A stretch of DNA of 64,000 nucleotides, taken from the NCBI RefSeq assembly GCF_009768885.1, contig NZ_WSQA01000014.1, positions 91,291 through 155,290 of the forward strand, in the 5' to 3' direction. Shown here piece after piece: positions 35,982-43,933 of the stretch; position 1 is the stretch's first letter, and each line of letters opens with the position of its first letter. Source of the stretch: Sphingobacterium humi. Its GTDB lineage: Bacteria > Bacteroidota > Bacteroidia > Sphingobacteriales > Sphingobacteriaceae. The notes under the pieces are model-generated. The model did not search any database, was not told where the DNA came from, and worked only from the letters and a program-made list of their open reading frames with translations. Made by a program: the position numbers and the translations under genes.

Positions 35982-37055
35982 ATGAAGATTGTACATGTTA
36001 TACCCTCACTACAAGCGGGAGGAGCCGAGAAATTGTTGGTTGAAGCTTCCAAGAATTACGCTGAACTTGGAATCGATCTTGAAATAATTGTTTTAAAAAA
36101 AACTAATTCTTTTTTGGAGCATAAGGTCGCTGACGGGGTCAAAATTTCTTATCTTGGGAAAGGTTCGCCGTACAATCCGCTTCATATTATTAGTTTGGGA
36201 CGGATTCTAAAATCTGTTCAATTAGTACATGTGCATCTTTTTCCTGCGCTATATTGGGTCACAATTGCGAAGTCACTTTGGAGAAGAGAATTTAAGCTGG
36301 TTTACACCGAACATAGTACATCGAACCGTCGAAGGAGCTTACCTCTATTCAAATTTGTTGATCGATTTATCTATAGCAAGCTTGACTTTATTGGGTGTAT
36401 ATCAACTGCTACTAAAGCTAGGCTGGAAGAACATCTAAAAACCGAAAAGCTAGACATAGGCATAATTTCTAATGGTATAGATCTCGGCGCTTTCAAAAGT
36501 ATTCCTGAAAATTTAAGTACGGCTAGGTCTGAACGAAAGCCAATTATTTTGCAAGTGTCAAGTTTTCGAGTGCAAAAAGATCAAAAAACGCTTATTCGGT
36601 CGATTAAATATCTTAACCGCCAAGTTGATCTTCTGCTCGTAGGAGAAGGAGACACCAAAAATGATTGTATTGCTTTAGCAGATACTCTCGGGATAAAGGA
36701 TAGAGTCTTTTTTTTGGGGATTCGAAGTGATGTTCCAAAATTGATGAAAACTGCCGATATTATTGTTTTGAGTTCAAATGTTGAAGGGTTCGGAATAGCT
36801 GCTGTTGAAGGTATGGCTGCGGGGAAACCAGTTGTTGCAAGTAATATTGATGGGGTGTCGGAGATAGTCGGAGGAAGTGGTATTTTATTCGAAAAAGGGA
36901 ACGCGGAAGATCTCTCATATTATCTCAACAGATTATTAGAGGATCCTCACTATTATCTCGCAGTATCTACGAGATGCTACAACAAATCTAGAGAATTTGA
37001 TATAAAAATTATGGTTATGAAGTACATCGAAACGTATAAAAGATTACTTAGATGA
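35982..37055 (+). CDS. Glycosyltransferase, GT4-like
   Basis: About 357 residues. N-terminal MKIVHVIPSLQAGGAEKLLV, HEHSTSNRR-like sequence (TEHSTSNRRRSLP), NGIDLGAFK, and the C-terminal LSSNVEGFGIAAVEGMAAGKPVVAS. I use ATG 35982, 2 bases after the upstream stop, since the frame's earlier ATG lies inside the previous gene and family members start with this motif. It overlaps the next gene by 4 bases. Confidence 0.86.
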   Translation: MKIVHVIPSLQAGGAEKLLVEASKNYAELGIDLEIIVLKKTNSFLEHKVADGVKISYLGKGSPYNPLHIISLGRILKSVQLVHVHLFPALYWVTIAKSLWRREFKLVYTEHSTSNRRRSLPLFKFVDRFIYSKLDFIGCISTATKARLEEHLKTEKLDIGIISNGIDLGAFKSIPENLSTARSERKPIILQVSSFRVQKDQKTLIRSIKYLNRQVDLLLVGEGDTKNDCIALADTLGIKDRVFFLGIRSDVPKLMKTADIIVLSSNVEGFGIAAVEGMAAGKPVVASNIDGVSEIVGGSGILFEKGNAEDLSYYLNRLLEDPHYYLAVSTRCYNKSREFDIKIMVMKYIETYKRLLR

Positions 37056-38176
37056 AGAGATTATTGATTGTTACAAACGTCGACTGGTTTTTAATTTCGC
37101 ACAGATTGGTAGTTGCGTCACACGCGCTTAAGAACGGTTGGGAAGTTTTTGTTGCATGTGAAGACACGGGAAGGTCTGGGGAAATTACATCTCAGGGGAT
37201 ACACTTCGAGAATCTTGTGTTTTCACGTTCTGGCACAAATTTAATTGCGGAGATAAGATCATATTTAAAATTTAAAAATCTTTATAGGAGAGTGAAGCCC
37301 GACGTAGTGCATCATATTACTATAAAGCCTGTAATTTATGGTACGCTTGCAGCTCGTTCATTAGGTATTAAGGGGATTGTAAACGCTGTTAGTGGAATGG
37401 GTTATTTATTTGTTGATGGGAAGTTTGGGTTATTTCAGAGGGCTGTTATGTGGCTTATGAGGAAAGGAAGCAATCACAATTCTGTTTCATACATTTTTCA
37501 AAACCAAGATGACAAAGAGGTTCTTCGTAAATTTGGCGTGCTTGAACGAGTAAAATCTGTGAATTTGATTAAAGGATCTGGGGTATCCCTTGATGAGTTT
37601 AAATATCAATTGCCTATCAAGAAGCCGAAATTAAGAATCTTGTTCGCGGGGCGGATGCTATGGGATAAGGGCATTAGGGAGTTGAGGATTGCAGCAGATA
37701 TCCTAAAAAATGATTTAGGCAAGAAAATAGAAATTAGAATGATTGGGAAGGTGGATCTTGGAAATAAGAGTGCTGTTCCACTCGAATATTTAAATGAATG
37801 GGTAGATGGTGAGTACGTACAATGGAAGGGTCATATTGACGATGTTTACTCTGAATATGTAAATGCGGATGTTGTAATTTTACCTTCATATAGAGAGGGG
37901 CTTCCTAAAAATTTGATTGAAGCGTGTGCCGTTGGAAGACCCATTATAACCACTGATGCAGTTGGTTGTAAGGATTGTGTTGACGACGGTATAAATGGTA
38001 TTATCGTCCCCGTAAAGGATGCGGAACAACTCGCGTTAGCGATTCGTAATATTATAACTACCCCGGAGAAGTTGCTAAATATGGGAATGTCTTCTAGGAG
38101 AAAGGCTGAGAAAGATTTCAATGTGGATGATGTAGTAATAAAACATTTGGAGATATATAATCAATTTATTTTTTGA
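37052..38176 (+). CDS. Glycosyltransferase, GT4-like
   Basis: 374 residues. N-terminal LLIVTNVDWFLISHRLVVA, central HHITIKPVIYGTLAARSLG and ILFAGRMLWDKGIRELRIAA, C-terminal LPSYREGLPKNLIEACAVGRPIITT. The pattern SHR...A..G is common in transferases adding HexNAc sugars in O-antigen loci (for example PglA-like), and this gene directly precedes the 4-ketoreductase and initiating transferase genes, a usual order. The exact sugar is inference. Confidence 0.87.
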   Translation: MKRLLIVTNVDWFLISHRLVVASHALKNGWEVFVACEDTGRSGEITSQGIHFENLVFSRSGTNLIAEIRSYLKFKNLYRRVKPDVVHHITIKPVIYGTLAARSLGIKGIVNAVSGMGYLFVDGKFGLFQRAVMWLMRKGSNHNSVSYIFQNQDDKEVLRKFGVLERVKSVNLIKGSGVSLDEFKYQLPIKKPKLRILFAGRMLWDKGIRELRIAADILKNDLGKKIEIRMIGKVDLGNKSAVPLEYLNEWVDGEYVQWKGHIDDVYSEYVNADVVILPSYREGLPKNLIEACAVGRPIITTDAVGCKDCVDDGINGIIVPVKDAEQLALAIRNIITTPEKLLNMGMSSRRKAEKDFNVDDVVIKHLEIYNQFIF

Positions 38177-39087
38177 TGAAAATAACAATCACTGGAGGCT
38201 CTGGATTTGTAGGCAAAAACTTATCCGCCTACCTATCTGACATTGGTCACACTGTAGAGTTACTCTCATTGCGAGATTCGAATTGGGCTACTAAATATCC
38301 TGTAGATACACAAGTTGTTATTCATTTAGCTGGAAAAGCTCACGACACAACAAACAGTATTGAGACGGATAATTATTTTAAAATTAATGCGGAGTTGACA
38401 AAATCTGTTTTTCAAGTCTTCCGCGATTCTACAGCAAGTGACTTTTATTATTTCAGTTCCGTTAAAGCAGTCAGGGATTCGGTTGTAGGTGAATTAACGG
38501 AAAACGATGTCCCTTTTCCAATGACAGATTACGGTAGGTCTAAACTAGAAGCTGAAAATTATCTTAGACAACAAATTATTAGCAGTTCTAAAAGGATTTT
38601 CATTATCCGACCATCTATGATACATGGTCCAGGCAATAAAGGAAACTTAAATCTACTGTACAATATCGTTAAAAATGGCATACCTTGGCCATTAGGTTCC
38701 TTTAGAAATCAACGTTCATTTTTGGGAATCGATAACTTGAACTTTTTGATAGGTGAGATGCTAAAGTCACCATCAATTCAGTCGGGTGTTTATAACTTTT
38801 GTGATGACGACACGCTATCTACAAATGAAGTAGTCGCTATCATTTCTCAGGTTTTAAATAAAAAGGAACGTATATGGAATTGGAGTTCCAGGCTGATCAG
38901 ATTTTTTGCGAAGGCTGGTGATAAGTTTTCGTTTCCGTTAAATACGGAGCGTTTGAAGAAGCTTACGGAATCGTATATAGTTTCTAATGCTAAAATTAAA
39001 AGTGCATTGAATATAGTTAAACTTCCTTTCACTGCTAGGGAAAATTTGATCACTACAGTTCATTCATTCAATAAAAAAGAAGCTTAA
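38176..39087 (+). CDS. NAD-dependent epimerase/reductase (WbpV/WbpK-like nucleotide-sugar 4-ketoreductase)
   Basis: About 303 residues, SDR fold with ITGGSGFVGKNL, VIHLAGKAHD, FSSVKAV and the YGRSKLEAENYL catalytic motif. HLAGKAHD and GRSKLEAE are characteristic of the group reducing UDP-4-keto-6-deoxy-HexNAc to QuiNAc or FucNAc. It precedes the MraY-like initiating transferase, and the matching 4,6-dehydratase is at 43934. The ATG at 38176 overlaps the upstream stop (TGATG). Confidence 0.82.
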   Translation: MKITITGGSGFVGKNLSAYLSDIGHTVELLSLRDSNWATKYPVDTQVVIHLAGKAHDTTNSIETDNYFKINAELTKSVFQVFRDSTASDFYYFSSVKAVRDSVVGELTENDVPFPMTDYGRSKLEAENYLRQQIISSSKRIFIIRPSMIHGPGNKGNLNLLYNIVKNGIPWPLGSFRNQRSFLGIDNLNFLIGEMLKSPSIQSGVYNFCDDDTLSTNEVVAIISQVLNKKERIWNWSSRLIRFFAKAGDKFSFPLNTERLKKLTESYIVSNAKIKSALNIVKLPFTARENLITTVHSFNKKEA

Positions 39088-39089
39088 TC

Positions 39090-40049
39090 ATGAATTTACT
39101 CATTTTATGTGTTTTGTTAGTAGCAATCGAGTTATTATATTTTTCGTTGGCGAAGAAGTTCAACATCGTGGATATTCCAAACACTCGATCATCACACGCG
39201 AACGTAACAATTAGGGGAGGAGGAATTATATTTTTTTTCTCTATATTATTTTTTTTCATAAGCAGCGGTGGTACATATATTTACTTTTTTATTGGGCTTT
39301 TTTTTATGACATTGATTTCGTTTTTGGACGATATTTTCGATTTACCGAACAGGACGCGACTCATAATTCATTTTGGTTCAGTAATGCTTCTCGCTATGGA
39401 ACTTAATATGTTTTCTCTTCCATGGTATTATTTAATTTTAATGTTCACAATAGTAGTCGGTGTTATAAACGCGTACAATTTTATGGATGGTATTAATGGT
39501 ATCACTACCAGTTATAGTCTTTCAGTGATTATACTTTTGATGATTACAAATGCCGATGTTAAATTTGTGGAACAAGCTTTGCTATCATATACACTTGTAA
39601 GTGTCTTAATTTTTGGTTTTTTTAATTTTAGGCTAAATGCAAAGGCATTTGCCGGTGATGTGGGTTCCGTATCGATTGCTTATATCTTATTATTTTGTTT
39701 GGGAAGTCTAATTATTGCCTCTGAGAATTTTATATATATATTGTTTTTAGCTGTTTATGGTGTAGACACTGTATGGACGATTATAGCTCGGGTACTTAAA
39801 CGTGAAAATATATTCACGGCACATAGAACCCACTTGTATCAATATCTAGTAAATGAAGCGAGGTGTAATAAGCTTATTATTGCATCTATGTATGGTTTCG
39901 TTCAGCTTTCATTAGGAGTTTTAGTTATTTATTTGACACGCTATAATTTTTTAGTACAAGTATCTTTTTCCCTTTGTATATTACTTATTCTAAGTATATC
40001 GTATCTATTAGTAAAAAGGTATGTTGTTTCTCGATACGTTTTAAGTTAA
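39090..40049 (+). CDS. Undecaprenyl-phosphate HexNAc-1-phosphate transferase (WecA/WbpL, MraY-like)
   Basis: 319 residues with about 10 membrane helices. Diagnostic motifs: RGGGIIF, SFLDDIFDLPNRTR (Asp-Asp pair), NAYNFMDGINGIT, FAGDVGSVS and the loop HRTHLYQYLV. It transfers sugar-1-phosphate from a UDP-HexNAc to undecaprenyl phosphate and so starts the repeat unit. Next to a WbpV-like reductase it most resembles WbpL, so FucNAc or QuiNAc may be the first sugar (inference). Confidence 0.9.
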   Translation: MNLLILCVLLVAIELLYFSLAKKFNIVDIPNTRSSHANVTIRGGGIIFFFSILFFFISSGGTYIYFFIGLFFMTLISFLDDIFDLPNRTRLIIHFGSVMLLAMELNMFSLPWYYLILMFTIVVGVINAYNFMDGINGITTSYSLSVIILLMITNADVKFVEQALLSYTLVSVLIFGFFNFRLNAKAFAGDVGSVSIAYILLFCLGSLIIASENFIYILFLAVYGVDTVWTIIARVLKRENIFTAHRTHLYQYLVNEARCNKLIIASMYGFVQLSLGVLVIYLTRYNFLVQVSFSLCILLILSISYLLVKRYVVSRYVLS

Positions 40050-40053
40050 TTTT

Positions 40054-40521
40054 ATGGAATATAAGTTTGTACAAGGGGGAGCCTTTAACGATAGCCGGGG
40101 CAGTGTAAGATTTGTCAACGACTTCAATATGGAGGCCGTAAAAAGATTTTATTTAATCAAAAATGCAAATAATGAGATTATCCGAGGCTGGCGAGGACAT
40201 CGGTATGAAAATCGATGGTTTTATGTGGGATCTGGTTCATTCTTACTTTATCTAGTAAAAATTGAGAACTGGCACGAACCAGACAGAACCAAAGAGATTA
40301 ATCGAGTTATGATTAGCGCAACAGACAATAAAGTACTACACGTTCCTCCGGGCTATGGAATGGCTATTAAATCACTCGAGTATAATTCTGAGTTGATAAC
40401 GTTTGCAGATTCAATTGTTGAAAATTCGGATAAGGATAATTTCACATGGGAATTGGGTTATTTTGTGAACTTAAGAGAATTTGAACCTAAAGTTCAGATC
40501 CACTTGAACGAGAAAGGATAA
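40054..40521 (+). CDS. WxcM/FdtA-like cupin (sugar 3,4-ketoisomerase-like)
   Basis: 155 residues, single cupin domain. DSRGSVRFVNDF near the N-terminus, RGWRGHRYENRWFYV (with the cupin His) and VLHVPPGYGMAIKSLE. FdtA-type enzymes isomerise dTDP-4-keto-6-deoxyglucose; related proteins in Bacteroidota loci act on other nucleotide sugars. The usual HxxH of FdtA (GxHAH) reads GHRYENRW here, so catalytic identity is uncertain. It sits between the initiating transferase and wza genes with 3-4 base gaps. Confidence 0.7.
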   Translation: MEYKFVQGGAFNDSRGSVRFVNDFNMEAVKRFYLIKNANNEIIRGWRGHRYENRWFYVGSGSFLLYLVKIENWHEPDRTKEINRVMISATDNKVLHVPPGYGMAIKSLEYNSELITFADSIVENSDKDNFTWELGYFVNLREFEPKVQIHLNEKG

Positions 40522-40524
40522 AAA

Positions 40525-41313
40525 ATGAATGATAAAACTATGTTTAAACAAGTTAATGGTTATGTAATCCTACTGATTACTATCTGTATTTTCGGGTGTA
40601 CTTCATGTGCCAGCAAGAAAGATGTAATTTACTTTCAGGCCGATTCCGTAGGAGTTGAACTGGTGGAACAACTAAATATTCCCAAATTGCAATCTGGAGA
40701 TATCTTAGCGATTTCTGTAACAGCAGATGATATCCGGGCAACGCAACCTTTCAATCAAGTAAGTGCTTATCAATCTGGGACGCTGAACAACTCCAACCCA
40801 TTTATCCCAACTTACACAATTGACTCGAATGGGGAGATTTATTTCCCTAAGATCGGTAAGGTTGTTCTAGCTGGAAAAACGAGAGCGCAGGCAATCGAAT
40901 TTTTAAAATTGAAAGTTTCTCACTTTATAGTTGACCCTGGGGTAAGTATAGAGATTAGAAATTTTAGAGTAACTGTTTTAGGGGAAGTTTTACGGCCAGG
41001 AAGTTTCGCTGTGGAGAACGATCGAATAACGCTACTGGAGGCACTTGGGCTTGCGGGTGATCTTACAATTTACGGGAATCGTAAAGAGGTTTTAGTAATA
41101 AGGGAGCACGCTGGGATAAAGAAGGAATATAAAGTAGATCTAACCAAAAAGGAAACCCTCAATTCTCCAGTCTATTATCTTTCACAAAATGACGTTATTT
41201 ACATCCCCCCAAATGGAGCAAGAGTACAAACTTCAAAATATACGCAGAATACTTCCGTTTTTGTTTCAGTTATTGGATTAATAATTACGGTGATTTCAGT
41301 TCTGACTAGATAA
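40525..41313 (+). CDS. wza: Polysaccharide export outer-membrane lipoprotein (Wza-like)
   Basis: 262 residues. Lipoprotein signal (VILLITICIFGCTSC), then the polysaccharide export domain (LQSGDILAISVTADD, YTIDSNGEIYFPKIGKVVLAGKTRAQA) and an SLBB-type domain (VTVLGEVLRPGSFAVENDRITLLEALGLAGDL). A C-terminal membrane helix (FVSVIGLIITVISVL) is typical of Bacteroidota members. It forms the outer-membrane export channel and works with the Wzc homologue encoded next. Confidence 0.92.
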   Translation: MNDKTMFKQVNGYVILLITICIFGCTSCASKKDVIYFQADSVGVELVEQLNIPKLQSGDILAISVTADDIRATQPFNQVSAYQSGTLNNSNPFIPTYTIDSNGEIYFPKIGKVVLAGKTRAQAIEFLKLKVSHFIVDPGVSIEIRNFRVTVLGEVLRPGSFAVENDRITLLEALGLAGDLTIYGNRKEVLVIREHAGIKKEYKVDLTKKETLNSPVYYLSQNDVIYIPPNGARVQTSKYTQNTSVFVSVIGLIITVISVLTR

Positions 41314-41329
41314 AAAAATAGATCCCTTT

Positions 41330-43729
41330 ATGAATTTTTCAACTAATACAACAGTTTCCTCGTCTGATGAACGCGATTTTAGTATCAAACAATTATTGGA
41401 ACAATATAGTTTCTATTGGAAATGGTTTCTTTTTTCAGTGGTTATTTGTCTACTTGCCGCATTTACATATTTGCGGTACGCTGAGCGGATATATAGTGTT
41501 AATGCAAAAATACTTTTGCAGGACGAGAAGCAAGCCGGAGGGGAGTTGTCCGGTCTGTCTGAATTAGCGTCAATATCGGGAGCTGGGACCTCTTCCATGG
41601 CATTTGTAAATGATCAGATAGAGGTGTTACGATCTCGAAGGATGTTGCGAAAAGTAGTGGTAGCAAATCGATTGAATATAAGTTATTTTAGTAGAGGGAA
41701 CATTAGATCTAAAGAATTACTTGAACAACAATCGCCTTTGAAGTTATTATTACTAGAGCCTAACAATTCGAAACTTGATTCAAATTATTATTCACTGACA
41801 ATCGCCCGGTCTAAAGATAGTTATATTATTAAGGATAATGTTAATGGTTCGAGGCGCTACTCGCTTGGAGAAACAATCAATAGCTCTATTGGTAAGATTA
41901 GCGTCATATCTAATGGAAATGCGAAATTGGACGGAGAATTGGAAATCTCTTACGTGCCAGCCGAAGTTGCAGTCGATATACTTAAAGGGTCTATCCAAGT
42001 GAATCCCAGTGTAGAGCGCCAGTCTTTTCTTGTTAATTTCTCCATGGTTCACCCGTTAGTTTCGAAAGCTGAACTAATTCTCAATTCCTTGATTGAGCAA
42101 TATAATTTGGATGTTACTGAGGATAAGGCGCTCGTAAGCAGGGCCACCTCGAAATTTATTAACTCCAGACTAGAACTTATTTCTAGAGATCTTGAATCTG
42201 CAGACTCTCAAGTTGCTGAATTTAAGGATAGAAATAATTCAGTGGATATGCACGCTGAAGCTCAACTTTATTTACAGAATGCCACGGCAAATGAACAGAA
42301 GTTGATTGAGTTCCAGACTCAATTGCGATTGGCAGATATGTTGCGAGAGTCTTCTCTTGAATCCACAACTGCGCTGTTGCCGTCTAATATAGGTCTTAAC
42401 GATGCGTCGATTGAAAGTAACATAAAGGCTTACAATACCCTGGTGCTTGAATTGGATGAATTACTAAAGTCAGCGACTCCGAATAATCCCGTCGTTTTAA
42501 GTTTAAAGAACAATTTGTCTGAACTGAATCGGAGTTTGAATTTGTCGCTTGATAACTATAAACGAGGACTTCAAACAAATGTAAATTCTTTACTAGCCCA
42601 AAAGAGTAAAGTTCAAGGAAAATTGAGTCAGCTCCCAACGCAAGAGCGAGGATTTAAAGATATTGCGAGACAACAGCAAATTGTAGAGACCCTTTATTTA
42701 TTCCTATTACAGAAAAGAGAGGAAACTGAAATTAAAGCTGCCGCTACGCCTGCTAATTTGAAGATTGTTGATGCTGCTTATGGAGCTAGAATTCCCGTTG
42801 CACCTAAAAAGTCGATTGTACTATTAGGGGCATTATTCGGAGGTTTTCTGATTCCTTTCATTATTTTATTTCTCAAATTTATGATGGATAATAAAGTGCA
42901 TTCTAGAAAAGATATTGAGGAAAAGTTTAATTCACCTATTTTAGGTGAAATACCTACCTCCGAAAATCCAATAGTCAAAGATAACGACCGTTCCTCGCTT
43001 GCCGAAGCGTTCCGAATATTGAGAACCAACATTGCATTTATGCTTGGGGCCAAAAAGGATTCAGCGGTAATATTCGTAACGTCGACGACTTCTGGTGAAG
43101 GTAAATCTTTCGTTTCAACAAATCTATCTAGAATTTTAGCGATGTCAGGTAAAAAAGTTTTATTGATTGGGGCAGATATTCGTTCTCCGAAGGTACTGGA
43201 TTACCTAGGGCTTTCGCATTTACAGCATACAAACATCGGGATCACTCAATATTTGATTAATCCAGAAATGCCAGTTGAAAATATTATTATTACGAAGCCC
43301 GCTCCATACGACTTTGATATCATCTATTCTGGCTATATCGCACCAAATCCCGCGGAACTTCTAATGAATGGACACTTTAATGATGTGGTTGATTTTGGAC
43401 GAGAAAACTATGATTTTGTTATAGTTGACACTGCGCCGGTAAGTTTAGTAACCGATACGTTGTTGATCGCTGACAACGCAGACCTGACAATTTATGTGAC
43501 TCGAGCCAATTATCTTGATAAGCGCTTATTAAACGTGCCGAAGGAGCTTTACGAAGATGGTAAGTTGAAAAATATGGCTGTAGTTATTAATGATGTCGAT
43601 TTTGCGCGCGGATATGGATATGGTTATGGCTACGGTTATGGTTATGGCTACGTCGATTCTAGTTCTGTTTCGTTGAGAGCGAAATTGAAAAAGCAATTAA
43701 AATCTCTATTCGGAAAAAGGAAAAAATAA
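41330..43729 (+). CDS. wzc: Wzc-like polysaccharide co-polymerase and tyrosine autokinase
   Basis: 799 residues. N-terminal Wzz domain with the first membrane helix (WKWFLFSVVICLLAAFTYL), a long periplasmic coiled-coil part (about 270-440), a second helix near 490-510, then the BY-kinase: Walker A TTSGEGKSFVSTNLS, Walker A' LLIGADIRSPKV (usually LxDxDxR; the first acidic residue is Gly here), Walker B YDFVIVDTAPV. The C-terminus carries seven Gly-Tyr repeats (residues about 761-774), the autophosphorylated tyrosine cluster. It sets chain length and drives export with Wza. The cognate phosphatase is likely the CpsB-type protein at 5617. Confidence 0.94.
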   Translation: MNFSTNTTVSSSDERDFSIKQLLEQYSFYWKWFLFSVVICLLAAFTYLRYAERIYSVNAKILLQDEKQAGGELSGLSELASISGAGTSSMAFVNDQIEVLRSRRMLRKVVVANRLNISYFSRGNIRSKELLEQQSPLKLLLLEPNNSKLDSNYYSLTIARSKDSYIIKDNVNGSRRYSLGETINSSIGKISVISNGNAKLDGELEISYVPAEVAVDILKGSIQVNPSVERQSFLVNFSMVHPLVSKAELILNSLIEQYNLDVTEDKALVSRATSKFINSRLELISRDLESADSQVAEFKDRNNSVDMHAEAQLYLQNATANEQKLIEFQTQLRLADMLRESSLESTTALLPSNIGLNDASIESNIKAYNTLVLELDELLKSATPNNPVVLSLKNNLSELNRSLNLSLDNYKRGLQTNVNSLLAQKSKVQGKLSQLPTQERGFKDIARQQQIVETLYLFLLQKREETEIKAAATPANLKIVDAAYGARIPVAPKKSIVLLGALFGGFLIPFIILFLKFMMDNKVHSRKDIEEKFNSPILGEIPTSENPIVKDNDRSSLAEAFRILRTNIAFMLGAKKDSAVIFVTSTTSGEGKSFVSTNLSRILAMSGKKVLLIGADIRSPKVLDYLGLSHLQHTNIGITQYLINPEMPVENIIITKPAPYDFDIIYSGYIAPNPAELLMNGHFNDVVDFGRENYDFVIVDTAPVSLVTDTLLIADNADLTIYVTRANYLDKRLLNVPKELYEDGKLKNMAVVINDVDFARGYGYGYGYGYGYGYVDSSSVSLRAKLKKQLKSLFGKRKK
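43610..43651 (+). repeat. Gly-Tyr coding repeat (seven GY units) at the wzc C-terminus
   Basis: Forty-two bases made of six-base units of the form GGN-TAY, giving seven consecutive Gly-Tyr pairs. The codons alternate (GGA TAT, GGT TAT, GGC TAC), so it is not a perfect DNA repeat, but slippage in steps of six could change the number of phosphorylatable tyrosines. Confidence 0.9.
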
Positions 43730-43739
43730 TAATAAACTG

Positions 43740-43771
43740 ACGTAGAGGTAAAACACTGTTTACCTCTACGT
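43740..43771. terminator. Hairpin after wzc
   Basis: Perfect 12-bp stem CGTAGAGGTAAA / TTTACCTCTACG with a six-base loop, extendable by one A-T pair, 11 bases after the stop. The following T tract is weak (TTAATT), so it may only attenuate transcription into the dehydratase gene. Confidence 0.55.
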
Positions 43772-43933
43772 TAATTACAAAATATTTTAATAAACGAATT
43801 TCCCCGATTCGTCGATTATATCGAAGGTGAATGAATAACCGTGGCATTAACTTTGTTCGTCGTCCGTGGTTATACTGAAGAATTTCGTTCTTCCTCTATA
43901 AATTTTTAAAACTAGACTGCTAAAATCCTCACA

